A stretch of DNA of 64,000 nucleotides, taken from NCBI RefSeq assembly GCF_002197845.1, contig NZ_NIDE01000008.1, forward strand, positions 248,001-312,000. Direction: 5' to 3'. This stretch comes from Fimbriiglobus ruber (GTDB lineage: Bacteria; Planctomycetota; Planctomycetia; Gemmatales; Gemmataceae). Every line of letters begins with the position of its first letter. Position 1 is the stretch's first letter. The position numbers and the translations under genes were made by a program. This document shows, piece after piece, positions 20,509 through 28,869 of the stretch. The notes under the pieces are model-generated. The model was not told the DNA's origin and made no database searches. It saw only the letters and a list, made by a program, of their open reading frames with translations.

Positions 20509-20637
20509 ACTCGGTTCTCCGTTCAAATGCTCACTCCGGGCCGACGAGCAGCCTCGAAACATTCAGTTTATTGGCCCCCGGCTCGGACGTGAATACCGGC
20601 AACTGGCGTGGGAGAACGGCGGTCGCACGACTTCCTC

Positions 20638-20693
20638 TTACCCGCGGTCGCGCAGGGCCCCCGCGTTACCCGCGGTCGCGCAGGGTCCCCGTG
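20638..20693. repeat. 28-bp imperfect tandem duplication at the 3' end of the phosphatase gene
   Basis: Two units at 20638-20665 and 20666-20693 share TTACCCGCGGTCGCGCAGGG and differ at only two positions afterwards. The right unit encodes the last codons and stop of the phosphatase. The left unit is a downstream copy of that tail. Confidence 0.85.
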
Positions 20694-21349
20694 CGGTCCG
20701 CCTGCCAGACGCGGCCGGTCGCCGTGTCGAGCGCGGTCAGCCAACCGCCGCGGACGCAATTGGTGTCGATGCAGGTGAGGAATCCCAGGTCAAGGATCTC
20801 GCCGGAGTGTTGCGGCGTGTGTCCCACCACGACGACCTTGCCGGAATGGTGCGGGCTCGCCGTGTTGGCGTCGGTCACCCGCCAGCGCAACGCCAGTCCC
20901 GGTTGCTCCGGCATCGCCAACTCGGGCACGTATCCGGCGTGGGTGTAGATGTGGGTGGGCGTTTCGTAATAGCCCCGACAGCCGGTGAGGAACGCCCGGT
21001 GTTGTTGGGGAATCCAGTCTACCAGCGCCCGTCGCGGGCCGCCGGGAGCCCAGCCGTACGCGCGGAGCGTATCCGCGCCGCCCAGGGTGAGCCACCGCCG
21101 CAGGGCGCCGGAGTCTCGAAGGGCGTCGAGCAACAGTTCTTCGTGGTTCCCCAAAAGTGGAACGAGCCGACATCGCCGGGCGAGAGCGATGAGCTGGTTC
21201 AAGACGAGGTGGCTGTGCGGGCCGCGGTCGATGTAATCGCCCAGCGTGACGACCGTATCTTCCGGGCCGGGATCGATGGCACCGATCAGCGCCGTCAGAG
21301 CCCGATGGCAACCGTGGATGTCGCCGATCGCGATCGTGCGGCCCGCCAT
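20666..21349 (-). CDS. PPP-family metallophosphoesterase (ApaH/Ser-Thr phosphatase type)
   Basis: This 227-residue protein has all the metal-binding blocks of PPP-family phosphatases: GDIHG (about residue 8), GDYIDRG (about 37), GNHE (about 67) and VVGHTP (about 173). It could hydrolyse phosphoproteins or diadenosine tetraphosphate, and sequence alone cannot separate these roles. No signal peptide is present, so it is predicted cytoplasmic. The ATG start has purine-rich GGGCGGGAAA immediately upstream. Confidence 0.88.
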   Translation of the reverse strand: MAGRTIAIGDIHGCHRALTALIGAIDPGPEDTVVTLGDYIDRGPHSHLVLNQLIALARRCRLVPLLGNHEELLLDALRDSGALRRWLTLGGADTLRAYGWAPGGPRRALVDWIPQQHRAFLTGCRGYYETPTHIYTHAGYVPELAMPEQPGLALRWRVTDANTASPHHSGKVVVVGHTPQHSGEILDLGFLTCIDTNCVRGGWLTALDTATGRVWQADRTGTLRDRG

Positions 21350-21382
21350 TTCCCGCCCCCGGATGGCCCACGAACTTGCGCC

Positions 21383-21465
21383 AATTTGGAGTGCGGCGCT
21401 TTACCGCCGCTTTGGTTTTTAATTTTAGAAGCAAAAGCGGCGCTAAAGCGCCGCACTCCAAATTT
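21383..21465. repeat. long inverted repeat (REP/terminator-like hairpin)
   Basis: The left arm, starting AATTTGGAGTGCGGCGCTTTA at 21383, pairs with a right arm ending at 21464-21465 over about 28 bp with one internal mismatch (C versus G). The loop is AT-rich and about 18-22 nt. It lies between the HEAT lipoprotein stop and the phosphatase start, both on the minus strand. It could terminate transcription or be a dispersed palindromic repeat; the sequence is not U-tailed in the classical way. Confidence 0.8.
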
Positions 21466-21479
21466 GAATAGCCACCGCA

Positions 21480-21863
21480 TTACAATTTCCGGCGGGCGGG
21501 GAATTTTTGCGGGTCGATCCGCGTCAGGGCAACGCCGGCAGCCTCACGCACCCGGGCGTCCCGGTCGCGTTGGGTCGCCTGCAGCGCGGGGATGGCTTCC
21601 CTGGCGCTTTCGCCCAAGTTGCCGAGCCCGATGGCCGCGCTCCAGCGGATATCGTTCTCTTGGTCCTTAAGCGCGCCGATTAACGCCGGGACGGTCTGGC
21701 CCACGTCCCCCTTCCGCTGAGGTAAGATGCGAACCGCATTGATCCGATCCTTCTCCTGGGTCGACTTGAGATCCGCGACCAATTCCCCGGTCGTTTTTTT
21801 CTGACCGCAACCGCCGCACGCTATCACGCACAGCAAGACGCAAAGACGTTTTTGGACGCGCAT
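21480..21863 (-). CDS. small HEAT-repeat lipoprotein
   Basis: This 127-residue protein has a lipoprotein signal (LCVLLCVIACGGC) with a Cys near residue 19, followed by two to three HEAT-like helical repeats (IRWSAAIGLGNLGESAREAI, RDARVREAAGVALTRID). AGGAGGG lies eight bases before the ATG. It is predicted to be anchored to a membrane facing the periplasm and to act in protein-protein contact. No partner is evident. The upstream neighbour on the same strand is a DUF1559 gene. Confidence 0.78.
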   Translation of the reverse strand: MRVQKRLCVLLCVIACGGCGQKKTTGELVADLKSTQEKDRINAVRILPQRKGDVGQTVPALIGALKDQENDIRWSAAIGLGNLGESAREAIPALQATQRDRDARVREAAGVALTRIDPQKFPARRKL

Positions 21864-21897
21864 CGTCGAGCCCTCCTGATCCGTCGGAAATAAACGA

Positions 21898-22920
21898 TCA
21901 CCAATTACTGAGAACTTCGCCGCCGGCGATCGTGGCCAGAGCCTGGTATGTGTTTGGGTTGATGCTGCTGGTGATGAAGCGCACGGAGCCGTCGCCGAGC
22001 AGGAAGTTCGCCCCCTGGCCCGTGTGCATGCTGTAGAAGGTGTCGGGGTCGTAGATCGGGAAGTCGGCGCTGGGCAAGTGCGTGGCGTTGCAGTGGGCGA
22101 GAACGAAGGCCTCGCCGAAGTCGGCGTTGTCGTAGGCGGGCCCGGGGGGAGGAGTATAGGGTGACGGCGGCTGGGTCGCCATCCAGGCCGGACAACGGCC
22201 CCCTGCTACTGCTCCGGTCCAGGTGCTGGGGGAGTGATTGCCGGATCGCTCGCCGACGAAGACGGTGTTGCTCAACCCGTCGGTGACGGCGGCGATGTTC
22301 GTCCGGCTGTTGCGGTAAAACAGGCCGCGCCCGCCCTGGCCGTAGACGCCGGCGAGGCCGTCGGCGCCGTCTCCGGGCTGAGGATTCCCGCCGGCCCCGT
22401 TGAAGCATTCCTCCCACCCGTTGCACCCGACGTAGTTGCCGTGGGCCACCGTGGCGATCGGATTGGAGAAGTTGCTGTCGTAGACGGGAACCGCTTGCTG
22501 GTAAGGATCGGAAGGACACTGGAAGACGGTTAAAGACTGGAGAGAAACCTGCGCATTGACGCCCGTTCCCACCGGCTGGTTGAAGTTAATCTGGTTGTAG
22601 AGGTTGCCTTGTTCGAGCTGCGGTAGCAGGTACGAGGCCCACCCCCAACCCGGCCCCACGTCGGCGTCTGGGGTGCTGAGGGAGTTCGTGTTGCCGTCCG
22701 CGTAGCCGGGCGGGAAGAACGTGTTGGTGTCGTGATACGAGTGAAGGGCCAGGCCGATCTGTTTGAGATTGTTGGCGCACTTCGTGCGAGCGGCCGCCTC
22801 GCGCACTTTCTGAACGGCGGGCAACAAAAGCCCGACGAGAATCCCGATGATGGCAATCACCACCAGCAATTCGATCAACGTGAAGGCCCGGCGATACCGG
22901 GGGAGCCGTCGCGGTGTCAT
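21898..22920 (-). CDS. DUF1559 pseudopilin-like protein
   Basis: This is a type II secretion pseudopilin-like protein of the planctomycete-expanded DUF1559 family, about 340 residues. The prepilin cleavage/methylation motif RAFTLIELLVVIAI is near residue 12-25 and continues into the hydrophobic helix. A conserved CANNLKQIGLALHSYHD segment follows. The C-terminal FLLGDGSVRFITSSINP block is the family's H-x9-DG-type region. The ATG at 22920 is used, and a GTG four codons upstream is possible. It is likely assembled into or secreted by a pilus-like system, with no other pilus genes nearby. Confidence 0.88.
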   Translation of the reverse strand: MTPRRLPRYRRAFTLIELLVVIAIIGILVGLLLPAVQKVREAAARTKCANNLKQIGLALHSYHDTNTFFPPGYADGNTNSLSTPDADVGPGWGWASYLLPQLEQGNLYNQINFNQPVGTGVNAQVSLQSLTVFQCPSDPYQQAVPVYDSNFSNPIATVAHGNYVGCNGWEECFNGAGGNPQPGDGADGLAGVYGQGGRGLFYRNSRTNIAAVTDGLSNTVFVGERSGNHSPSTWTGAVAGGRCPAWMATQPPSPYTPPPGPAYDNADFGEAFVLAHCNATHLPSADFPIYDPDTFYSMHTGQGANFLLGDGSVRFITSSINPNTYQALATIAGGEVLSNW

Positions 22921-22962
22921 GTGAAAGTCCACGTTGTGAGTCGTGAGGAACGTATCAAGACA

Positions 22963-22977
22963 GCCGGTATTACCGGC
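22963..22977. promoter_or_regulatory. 15-bp perfect palindrome upstream of the DUF1559 gene
   Basis: GCCGGTATTACCGGC is a perfect inverted repeat with 7-bp arms about the central base. It lies about 45 bp upstream of the minus-strand DUF1559 start, a reasonable operator position. No regulator can be assigned. Confidence 0.35.
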
Positions 22978-23072
22978 ACATCGATAGTTTTATTTTGTAA
23001 TACATCGTTCTCCGGCCGTCAAGACACGACGACGTGTAAAACACAAATCTTCCGGACCGTGATTCGTCTCGG

Positions 23073-23139
23073 CGTAGGGCACGCTATTGCGTGTCGTCTT
23101 TGCCCCCGGAAGCGCGGGCACACGATAGCGTGCCCTACG
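23073..23139. repeat. inverted repeat next to the IS4 left end
   Basis: Arms at 23073-23094 (CGTAGGGCACGCTATTGCGTG) and 23119-23139 (ending GATAGCGTGCCCTACG) pair with about two mismatches. The right arm ends six bases before the IS4 terminal repeat. It is probably a dispersed palindromic repeat. Confidence 0.65.
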
Positions 23140-23144
23140 TCGGG

Positions 23145-24610
23145 CACACCCACCCCTTTCAACACGGAGCGATCTTCGGAATAGTATATCATGGCGTGGT
23201 TTGCGGAAAACTCCGGGAAGGATCTCCCATGCTCCTGAATGCCGTCCTGTCGCGATTCCTGACCGCCACCCCGTTGGCCGTCGCCGCCCGCGGAGCCCTC
23301 GAATACGCGCTCGCGACGGACGCCGTCGACGCTCTGTTCGACCAGACCGTCGGGCCGCGGGCCGGGCGAACCCTCCTGTTCTCCACGTGCGTCGACTTGA
23401 TGTCGACCGTGGTGTGCCGGATTCACCCGTCGATCCACGCCGCCGCCCGGGCCACGCCCGATCTCCCGGTGACCGTGTCGGACGTGTACGCCCGCCGGAA
23501 CCGGATGCCGTCGGCCGCCGGGGCGGCCCTCGTCCGGCACACGGCCGCCCGGTTGGAACCGGTCCTCCGGGCGATGGGCGGGGCGGCCCCGGATCGGCTC
23601 CCGGGGTATCGACTTAAGATCCTCGACGGGAACCACGTGGCGAAGACCCCGCGGCGACTCCAACCGTTGCGGGACGTGGCCGCCGGGCCGCTCCCGGGGC
23701 AAACCCTGGTGGTCCTCGACCCGGCCCTCGGGTTGGCCCTGGACATCGTGTGTTCGGACGACGGGCACGCCCAGGAGCGGGCTCTGCTCGGGCCCATCGT
23801 GGCGTCCGTAGCCCCTCGGGACGTGTGGCTCGGGGATCGCAACTTCTGCACCACCGGGTTCGTGTTCGGGGTGTCCGACCGGGGCGGGTACTTCGTCCTC
23901 CGGCGGCACGCGTCGACCCTGTCGTGGGACCACGAATCGGACTGGCAGGCGGCCGGGCGGACGGCCACCGGGACGCTGACCGAGCAGACGCTCACCCTGA
24001 TCGGGCCGGGGGGCGCGACGTTAGTCGTCCGGCGGGTACGGTTGACCCTCGACCGCCCGACCGAAGACGGGGACACGGTGATCGAGATCGTGACTAACGT
24101 GCCGGTGGCGGTGGCCGACGCCGGGGCGATCGCCGACCTGTACCTCGAGCGGTGGACGGTCGAGCCCCTGTTCCAGCGGTTGACCACGGTCCTCCAATGC
24201 GAGGTCAACACGCTCGGGTATCCGGCGGCCGCCTTGTTCGGGTTCGGTGTGGCGGTGGCGTGCGGGAACGTGTACGCGGTGGTGGCCGCGGCCGCCCGGG
24301 TGGCCCACCCGACGGCCGCCCCGCTGTCCGATTACCACATCGGGTTAGAGATCGCGACCATCCTTCCGGGCCTGGACATCGCGGTCCCGGCGGACACGTG
24401 GGACGTCATCCGGGAGTGGTCGGCGGCCCAGATGGCGGCGTGGTTGATCGCGGTCGCCCGGCGTGCCAAGGTGGCCCGGTATCGGGCCGCGAAACGGGGG
24501 CCCAAGAAACCCAAGCCGCGGCGAACCCGGTTCGCGGCCAAGAAGCATGTCGCGACCGCGCGAATCCTCAAAGACATACGAACATAATATGTTGAAAGGG
24601 GTGGTTGTGG
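23145..24610. mobile_element. IS4-family insertion sequence (complete, ~1.47 kb)
   Basis: The terminal inverted repeats are 20 bp with one mismatch: CACACCCACCCCTTTCAACA at 23145-23164 and its counterpart at 24591-24610. They bracket one transposase gene. No target-site duplication is visible in the flanks. The right flank starts inside an ISKra4 remnant. Confidence 0.8.
23229..24587 (+). CDS. IS4-family transposase
   Basis: This is a DDE transposase of about 452 residues. The ATG at 23229 is preferred because GGAAGGA lies just upstream and the longer frame runs back into the IS end. The catalytic triad is visible as KILDGNH (first Asp, about residue 140), WLGDRNFC (second Asp, about 203) and the YREK-type block YLERWTVEPLFQRL (Glu, about 310). 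The C-terminus is Lys/Arg rich. The reading frame is intact, so the element may still be mobile. Confidence 0.85.
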   Translation: MLLNAVLSRFLTATPLAVAARGALEYALATDAVDALFDQTVGPRAGRTLLFSTCVDLMSTVVCRIHPSIHAAARATPDLPVTVSDVYARRNRMPSAAGAALVRHTAARLEPVLRAMGGAAPDRLPGYRLKILDGNHVAKTPRRLQPLRDVAAGPLPGQTLVVLDPALGLALDIVCSDDGHAQERALLGPIVASVAPRDVWLGDRNFCTTGFVFGVSDRGGYFVLRRHASTLSWDHESDWQAAGRTATGTLTEQTLTLIGPGGATLVVRRVRLTLDRPTEDGDTVIEIVTNVPVAVADAGAIADLYLERWTVEPLFQRLTTVLQCEVNTLGYPAAALFGFGVAVACGNVYAVVAAAARVAHPTAAPLSDYHIGLEIATILPGLDIAVPADTWDVIREWSAAQMAAWLIAVARRAKVARYRAAKRGPKKPKPRRTRFAAKKHVATARILKDIRT

Positions 24611-24664
24611 AAAACCTACTGGGAAATGCAATTATCGCTGGCGGCGTGAGCTGCCAGAAAGATT

Positions 24665-25066
24665 TGCCAGACCCGTTGGATGTGGGCGGGCGAGATCGCG
24701 AACGTCGTGGCGGAATTGGCCGTGCGTCAAGCCGAGTTGGGTTTGCCCAAAGACGGCGATGGCGAAACGCATCCGCGGCAGATCGTGACCACGGCGCTGG
24801 GCGACTTGCAGAACCATTGCGACAAGATGAAGTACGACGAATACCGGAAAGCCGGGTTGCCGATCACGTCGAGTTACGTGGAGTCGGCGGTGAAGCAATT
24901 CAATCAGCGGGTCAAAGGGACGGAAAAGTTCTGGTCGGAGGATGGGGCCGAGGCCATTCTGGAACTCCGTGGAGAATATCTGAGCGATTCAAAACCCCTC
25001 GACGGGTACTGGCAGCGAAAGCAGGAAAACGAGACCGGAACTCGGAAATACGACATGGCTGCGTGA
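24665..25066 (+). pseudogene. ISKra4-family transposase, C-terminal remnant
   Basis: About 130 residues in frame match the end of ISKra4-type transposases: WMWAGEIANVVAELAVRQAE, then GLPITSSYVESAVKQFNQRV, a near-diagnostic block, and KGTEKFW. The N-terminal two thirds are missing. The IS4 element ends 55 bp to the left, so the gene was truncated by that insertion or by a rearrangement. The natural stop is retained. Confidence 0.75.
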
Positions 25067-25080
25067 GCGCAAACCATGTC

Positions 25081-26313
25081 GCACACCCCATCTACACGCC
25101 GGCCGTCACGGTCTGGGTCTTCCTGACCCAGTGTCTTAGTTCGGATCATTCCTGCCGCGATGCCGTCGCTCACCTCATCACCTGGCTGCTGGCCCAGGGG
25201 CAACGAGCCTGCTCGTCCCAGACCGGCGCGTACTGCCTGGCCCGCCAACGGATTCCCCAGGAGGTGATTCCCCGGTTGGTCCGCGAGGTGGGCCAGCAAG
25301 TCTGCGACGACGCGCCCGCCGAGTGGCGTTGGCACGGGCACAACGTTGTGGTGGTCGATGGGTCCACGCTCACGATGCCGGACACGCCGGGAAACCAAGC
25401 CGAATATCCCCAGCCTTCGAGTCAACGTCCGGGTTGCGGCTTCCCCATCGCCCGCATCGTCGTGATGTTCTCGTTAGCGGTCGGCACGGTTCTGGAAGCG
25501 GCCTTCGGCCCGTATCAGGGAAAGCAGACTGGCGAGAACAGTCTGTTCCGCACGCTGCACGAGACGTTGCAGAAGGATGAGGTCGCATTATCTGACCGCT
25601 ACCTCAGCGGTTGGTTCGATCTGGCTTTGCTACACCAACGTGGCGTCCATGTGGTGATGCGTAAGCACCAGGCCCGAGCCACCGACTTCCGCCGGGGCCG
25701 TCGGTTGGGTCGCGACGATCATCTGGTGGTGTGGAAGAAACCTCAGCGGCCGGACTGGATGTCGCGTGAGGACTATGCCGCGTTGCCCGATTCGCTGACG
25801 GTGCGAGAGGTGCGCGTCCGGGTGGAGAATTGCGGATTCCGCACGAAAGAGATCGTGGTGGTGACGACCCTGTGTGACGCGAAAGACTATCCGGCGTCGG
25901 AATTGGCGGTGTTGTATCGCCGCCGCTGGCAGGCGGAGTTGAATCTGAGGAGCTTGAAGACGGTGATGCAGATGGATCATTTGCGTTGCGAGGAACCGGA
26001 TCGTGTTCGCAACGAGTTTTTCGTGCATTTGCTAGCGTACAATCTGATTCGGCAGGTGATGGCTGTGGCGGCCGCGAAGGCCGGTCGTGAACCGTGGGCG
26101 GTGAGTTTCACGGGTACGTTGCAGACACGGAACCGGTTTCTGCCGCTGCTGCACGGCGGCATTTCCACGGATGTTTGGTGCGAGGCGCTGCTGGATGCGA
26201 TTGCGGCTCACGAGGTCGGCAATCGTCCCGATCGGAATGAACCACGTGTGCGAAAGCGTCGACCGAAGCAGTATCCGTTAATGACCCGACCAAGGAACGA
26301 TTACAAAAAGTAG
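25081..26313 (+). pseudogene. IS4-family transposase lacking its N-terminus
   Basis: About 410 residues of an IS4 transposase begin abruptly at HPIYTPAVTVWVFLTQCL, normally some 60-100 residues into the protein. All catalytic blocks remain: VVVVDGSTLTMPD, ALSDRYLSGWFDL and YRRRWQAELNLRSLKTVM. The frame is open upstream through the ISKra4 remnant in a different phase, giving a chimeric open frame back to about 24463. No convincing start codon lies at the homologous boundary, so it is probably inactive. Confidence 0.75.
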
Positions 26314-26513
26314 CTCACAGCATGAGGTTGTGGCGGATTAAGTGCCATTCGGAACTGTTACCATTCGTTCGGATTCTGGCCGAAGTGACGGTCGCACAAG
26401 TAAAGCGACAGCAATTTAAAATAGACTAGTAGTCCGTCAATCTTCGATTGTCAGGTGAACCGTGAGTTCGTTTGTTGACCCGGTGGAGTGCGTCTCGAAC
26501 CACTGGGTGCCGC

Positions 26514-27634
26514 ATGGACAAATACCGCGTGACTCTGACGGACGAAGAGCGGGACGCGTTAGCGGGCCTGCTCGGCAAAGGCAAAGTGGCGGCACGCAAG
26601 CTCGCCCATGCGCGCGTCCTCCTGTTGGCCGATGCCGGGGAGGACGACGAGGCGATCGCCGAGTCCGTGACCGTCAGCACCCGGACCGTCAACCGAGTGC
26701 GCAAGCGCCTGGTCACGGAAGGGTTTCTCGCGGCTCTGGACCACAAGCCCCAACCGCCTCGACCGGACAAGGTCAAGATCAAGGGCGATGTCGAGCAGGA
26801 GTTGATCCGCATCGCCTGTGGCGACCCGCCTGAGGGTCGCTGCCACTGGACGCTGCAGTTGTTGGCCGACGAACTGGTCGCCCTGGGACGGGCCAAGAAG
26901 GTCCGCACGGAGACCGTGCGGCAGGCGCTGAAAAAAACGATATCGACCCGTGGATCGTCGAGACGTGGTGCATCCCTCCCGACGCTGATGGGGAATACGT
27001 CTGGCGCATGGAGGACGTGATCCAGACGTACCTGCGGCCCTACGACGCCAACCGCCCGGTGGTGTGCTTCGATGAGGCCAGCCGGCAGTTGTTCGGCGAG
27101 GTCCGAGAGCGACAACCGGCGGTACCCCGGCGCACGGCCAAGGTGGACTACGAGTACGAGCGCAAAGGGACGTGCAACCTGTTCCTGATGTGCGAGCCGT
27201 TGCGCGGGTGGCGGAGTGTGCGGGTAACGGACCGGCGCACCCGCAAGGACTACGCGGAGTGCCTCCAACAGTTGGTGGATGTCCATTACCCGCACGCCCA
27301 GAAGGTGGTGCTGGTCCAGGACAACCTGAACACCCACAGCGGCGGGAGCTTGTATGAGCGCGACCCACCGGCTGAAGCGCTGCGGATCCTCAACCGGATC
27401 GAGTTCCATTACACCCCCAAGCACGGCAGTTGGGTGAACATGGCCGAGTCGGAAATCGGGATCCTCGGCCAGCAATGCCTCGACCGCCGACTCGACGGCC
27501 AAACGAAGCTGGCCCACGAAGTGGCGATCTGGCAGGATCAGCGGAATCACAAGCGCGTCCGCGTTCATTGGACCTTTACCTTGGCCGCCGCACGGCAGAA
27601 ATTACGCAAACTTTACCCGACAATCGAAGATTGA
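26514..27634 (+). CDS. IS630-family transposase made from two frames (probable -1 frameshift)
   Basis: Frame 1 (26514 to about 26937) encodes the HTH region (IAESVTVSTRTVNRVRKRL). Frame 2, reading on to 27634, encodes the DDE core: VVCFDEASRQLF (Asp), VLVQDNLNTHS (Asp) and HGSWVNMAESEIGIL (Glu). The switch falls at seven consecutive A bases at 26931-26937: reading -1 gives LKKNDIDPWIVETWCIPP, which is the expected family sequence. Frame 1 alone would continue for about 30 unrelated residues to a stop near 27020. Programmed frameshifting or polymerase slippage on the A-run is likely; a simple mutation is the alternative. Confidence 0.78.
26930..26937 (+). other. frameshift site (A7 run) in the IS630 transposase
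   Basis: Zero-frame codons CTG AAA AAA ACG switch to the -1 frame AAC GAT ATC at the A-run. The position coincides with the boundary between the HTH and DDE halves of the transposase. Confidence 0.6.
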
Positions 27635-27677
27635 CGGACCACTAGTCAGATTAGAGGTCGATAAAAAATCATATATA

Positions 27678-28434
27678 TTAAGCAATTTGTGTTAATTTTA
27701 GATTTTGGGTCCGGGCCACGATCCGGGCGACGTACGGCAGGCACCCGGATGACGCGTCGATGTCACTCGGCCGCAGGATGGCGGCCAGCGAGTAATCGCC
27801 GGCGAAGATGTTCAGCGGGAGGTAACAGTAGTGGCCGTAGTACGCGTGAGAGAACCGCCCGAGTAGGCCCGAGTAGTCGCCCGTGGAGGGGGTCATCGGT
27901 CGCGTCCAAGTCGAGGATGATGCGACGTGGCAGGGTTGCGTGCTGGCGGACGAACACGTCGGGCAACAGGTCCGCGATGCGGTCTATGTGGGCAACGATC
28001 TTGTGGTACCGGCTGTCCTCGTCGGCCCCGACCGGGGTGAGTTCGAGGCGGTTGAGGGTACTCTTGCCGGCCAGCGGTTTGCCCCGATCGGCCGGGCGGG
28101 TGCGGTCGTGCCCGAGCGGGTCGGTCACCCCGATGAGGACGGCCAGGAGGGCGTCGTGGCGGAGGCGGTCATGGTCGTTCAGGTCTTCGTACCCGAGGCA
28201 CAGGCCGAACACCCTTGGTTTGACGAGGGCGACGAGTGTGTGTTCGATCCGGTTGGGGTCGCGGTGGTCGGTGAAGCAGGTCGCAAACGCGTCGAGGAAT
28301 TCGAACCGGGTGTCGACCTCGCGGAGCAGGAAAGCCCTAGCGTCGGACGTGATGCGGCCGCCGTGGAAGTCGGCGATTACATCCCGAGGACCAAGGTTTT
28401 GGAAGGTAAAGTACGAGGGGAGACACGCTGTCAT
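27678..28434 (-). pseudogene. IS1380-family transposase, frameshifted and 3'-truncated
   Basis: The N-terminal half matches IS1380 transposases: FQNLGPRDVIADFHGGRITS, CFTDHRDPNRIEHTLVAL and ALGYEDLND-like GLCLGYEDLNDHDRLRHDAL. The catalytic DATDDPLHG block is near residue 190. Around 27850-27875 the frame shifts; the other frame then reads HAYYGHYCYLPLNIF and RPSDIDASSG, the next conserved blocks. The sequence ends near 27680 in an AT-rich stretch, so roughly the last 200 residues are gone. It is inactive. Confidence 0.8.
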
Positions 28435-28869
28435 GGCCCGAGGGCTCCGGTCGTGCGTGGTAAGTGTTTGGTGTTACAAACACTTACCCGCGATTGAGCC
28501 GTCGGGTTTTCCCAACCAGTGAGAAATGTGGGCTAGCCCCAATACCGTTCGTCTTAGCTAGCGCCCCGAAACAACTTGGCCGTTGCTCGGCAATAGCCTT
28601 CGCCGGACGCGTTCGGCGACGGGGTTTCATTGTCAAGCCCGACTGGGTACGACCGCGTATCCCACACGCGTCCCCATAACGGAGGAGCAGAAAACGCAAG
28701 TGGGCCTGAAGCGACGCCCACTCCTGCGCCAATGGAACCACACCATTTGGCCACACAAAACCTGAGTGGCCAAATGGCCAAGTTGTTTCGGGGCGCTAGC
28801 TTAACGCAAGCCCCCGCCCCCTGCTACCTTGTGTTCGCCAAAACATCGGGTCTCAGGGAGGCGGGAAGC
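28435..28869. other. gene-free stretch holding a MITE-like element
   Basis: No coding sequence is convincing here. The stretch holds the 5' flank of the IS1380 remnant, with a small inverted repeat around 28458-28490 (GTAAGTGTTTG/CAAACACTTAC). It also holds the MITE-like repeat at 28557-28800 and the ribosome-binding region (GGGAGGCGGGAAGC) of the next IS4 transposase. Confidence 0.6.
28557..28800. repeat. MITE-like element, 244 bp with 24-bp perfect terminal inverted repeats
   Basis: GCTAGCGCCCCGAAACAACT and the next four bases (28557-28580) recur exactly inverted at 28777-28800. A few outer bases (TTAG/TTAA) also pair. The interior has no long coding frame. The size and termini fit a miniature inverted-repeat element; no full-length partner is seen in this window. 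Confidence 0.7.

Larger units (their letters stand above)
26429..27642. mobile_element. IS630-family insertion sequence (~1.2 kb) with TA target duplication
   Basis: The terminal repeats begin GTAGTCCGTCAATCTTCGAT at 26429 and GTGGTCCGTCAATCTTCGAT on the opposite end. They are identical over at least 23 bp except for one base. TA dinucleotides flank both sides (26427-26428 and 27643-27644), the hallmark of IS630/Tc1 insertion. The bases outside (GAC...GTC) also match, so the empty site would read GACTAGTC, a palindrome. Confidence 0.88.

Noticed and set aside
23145-24610. Target-site duplication for the first IS4 element
   Set aside because: The bases outside the two terminal repeats do not match at any length tried, so none is claimed.
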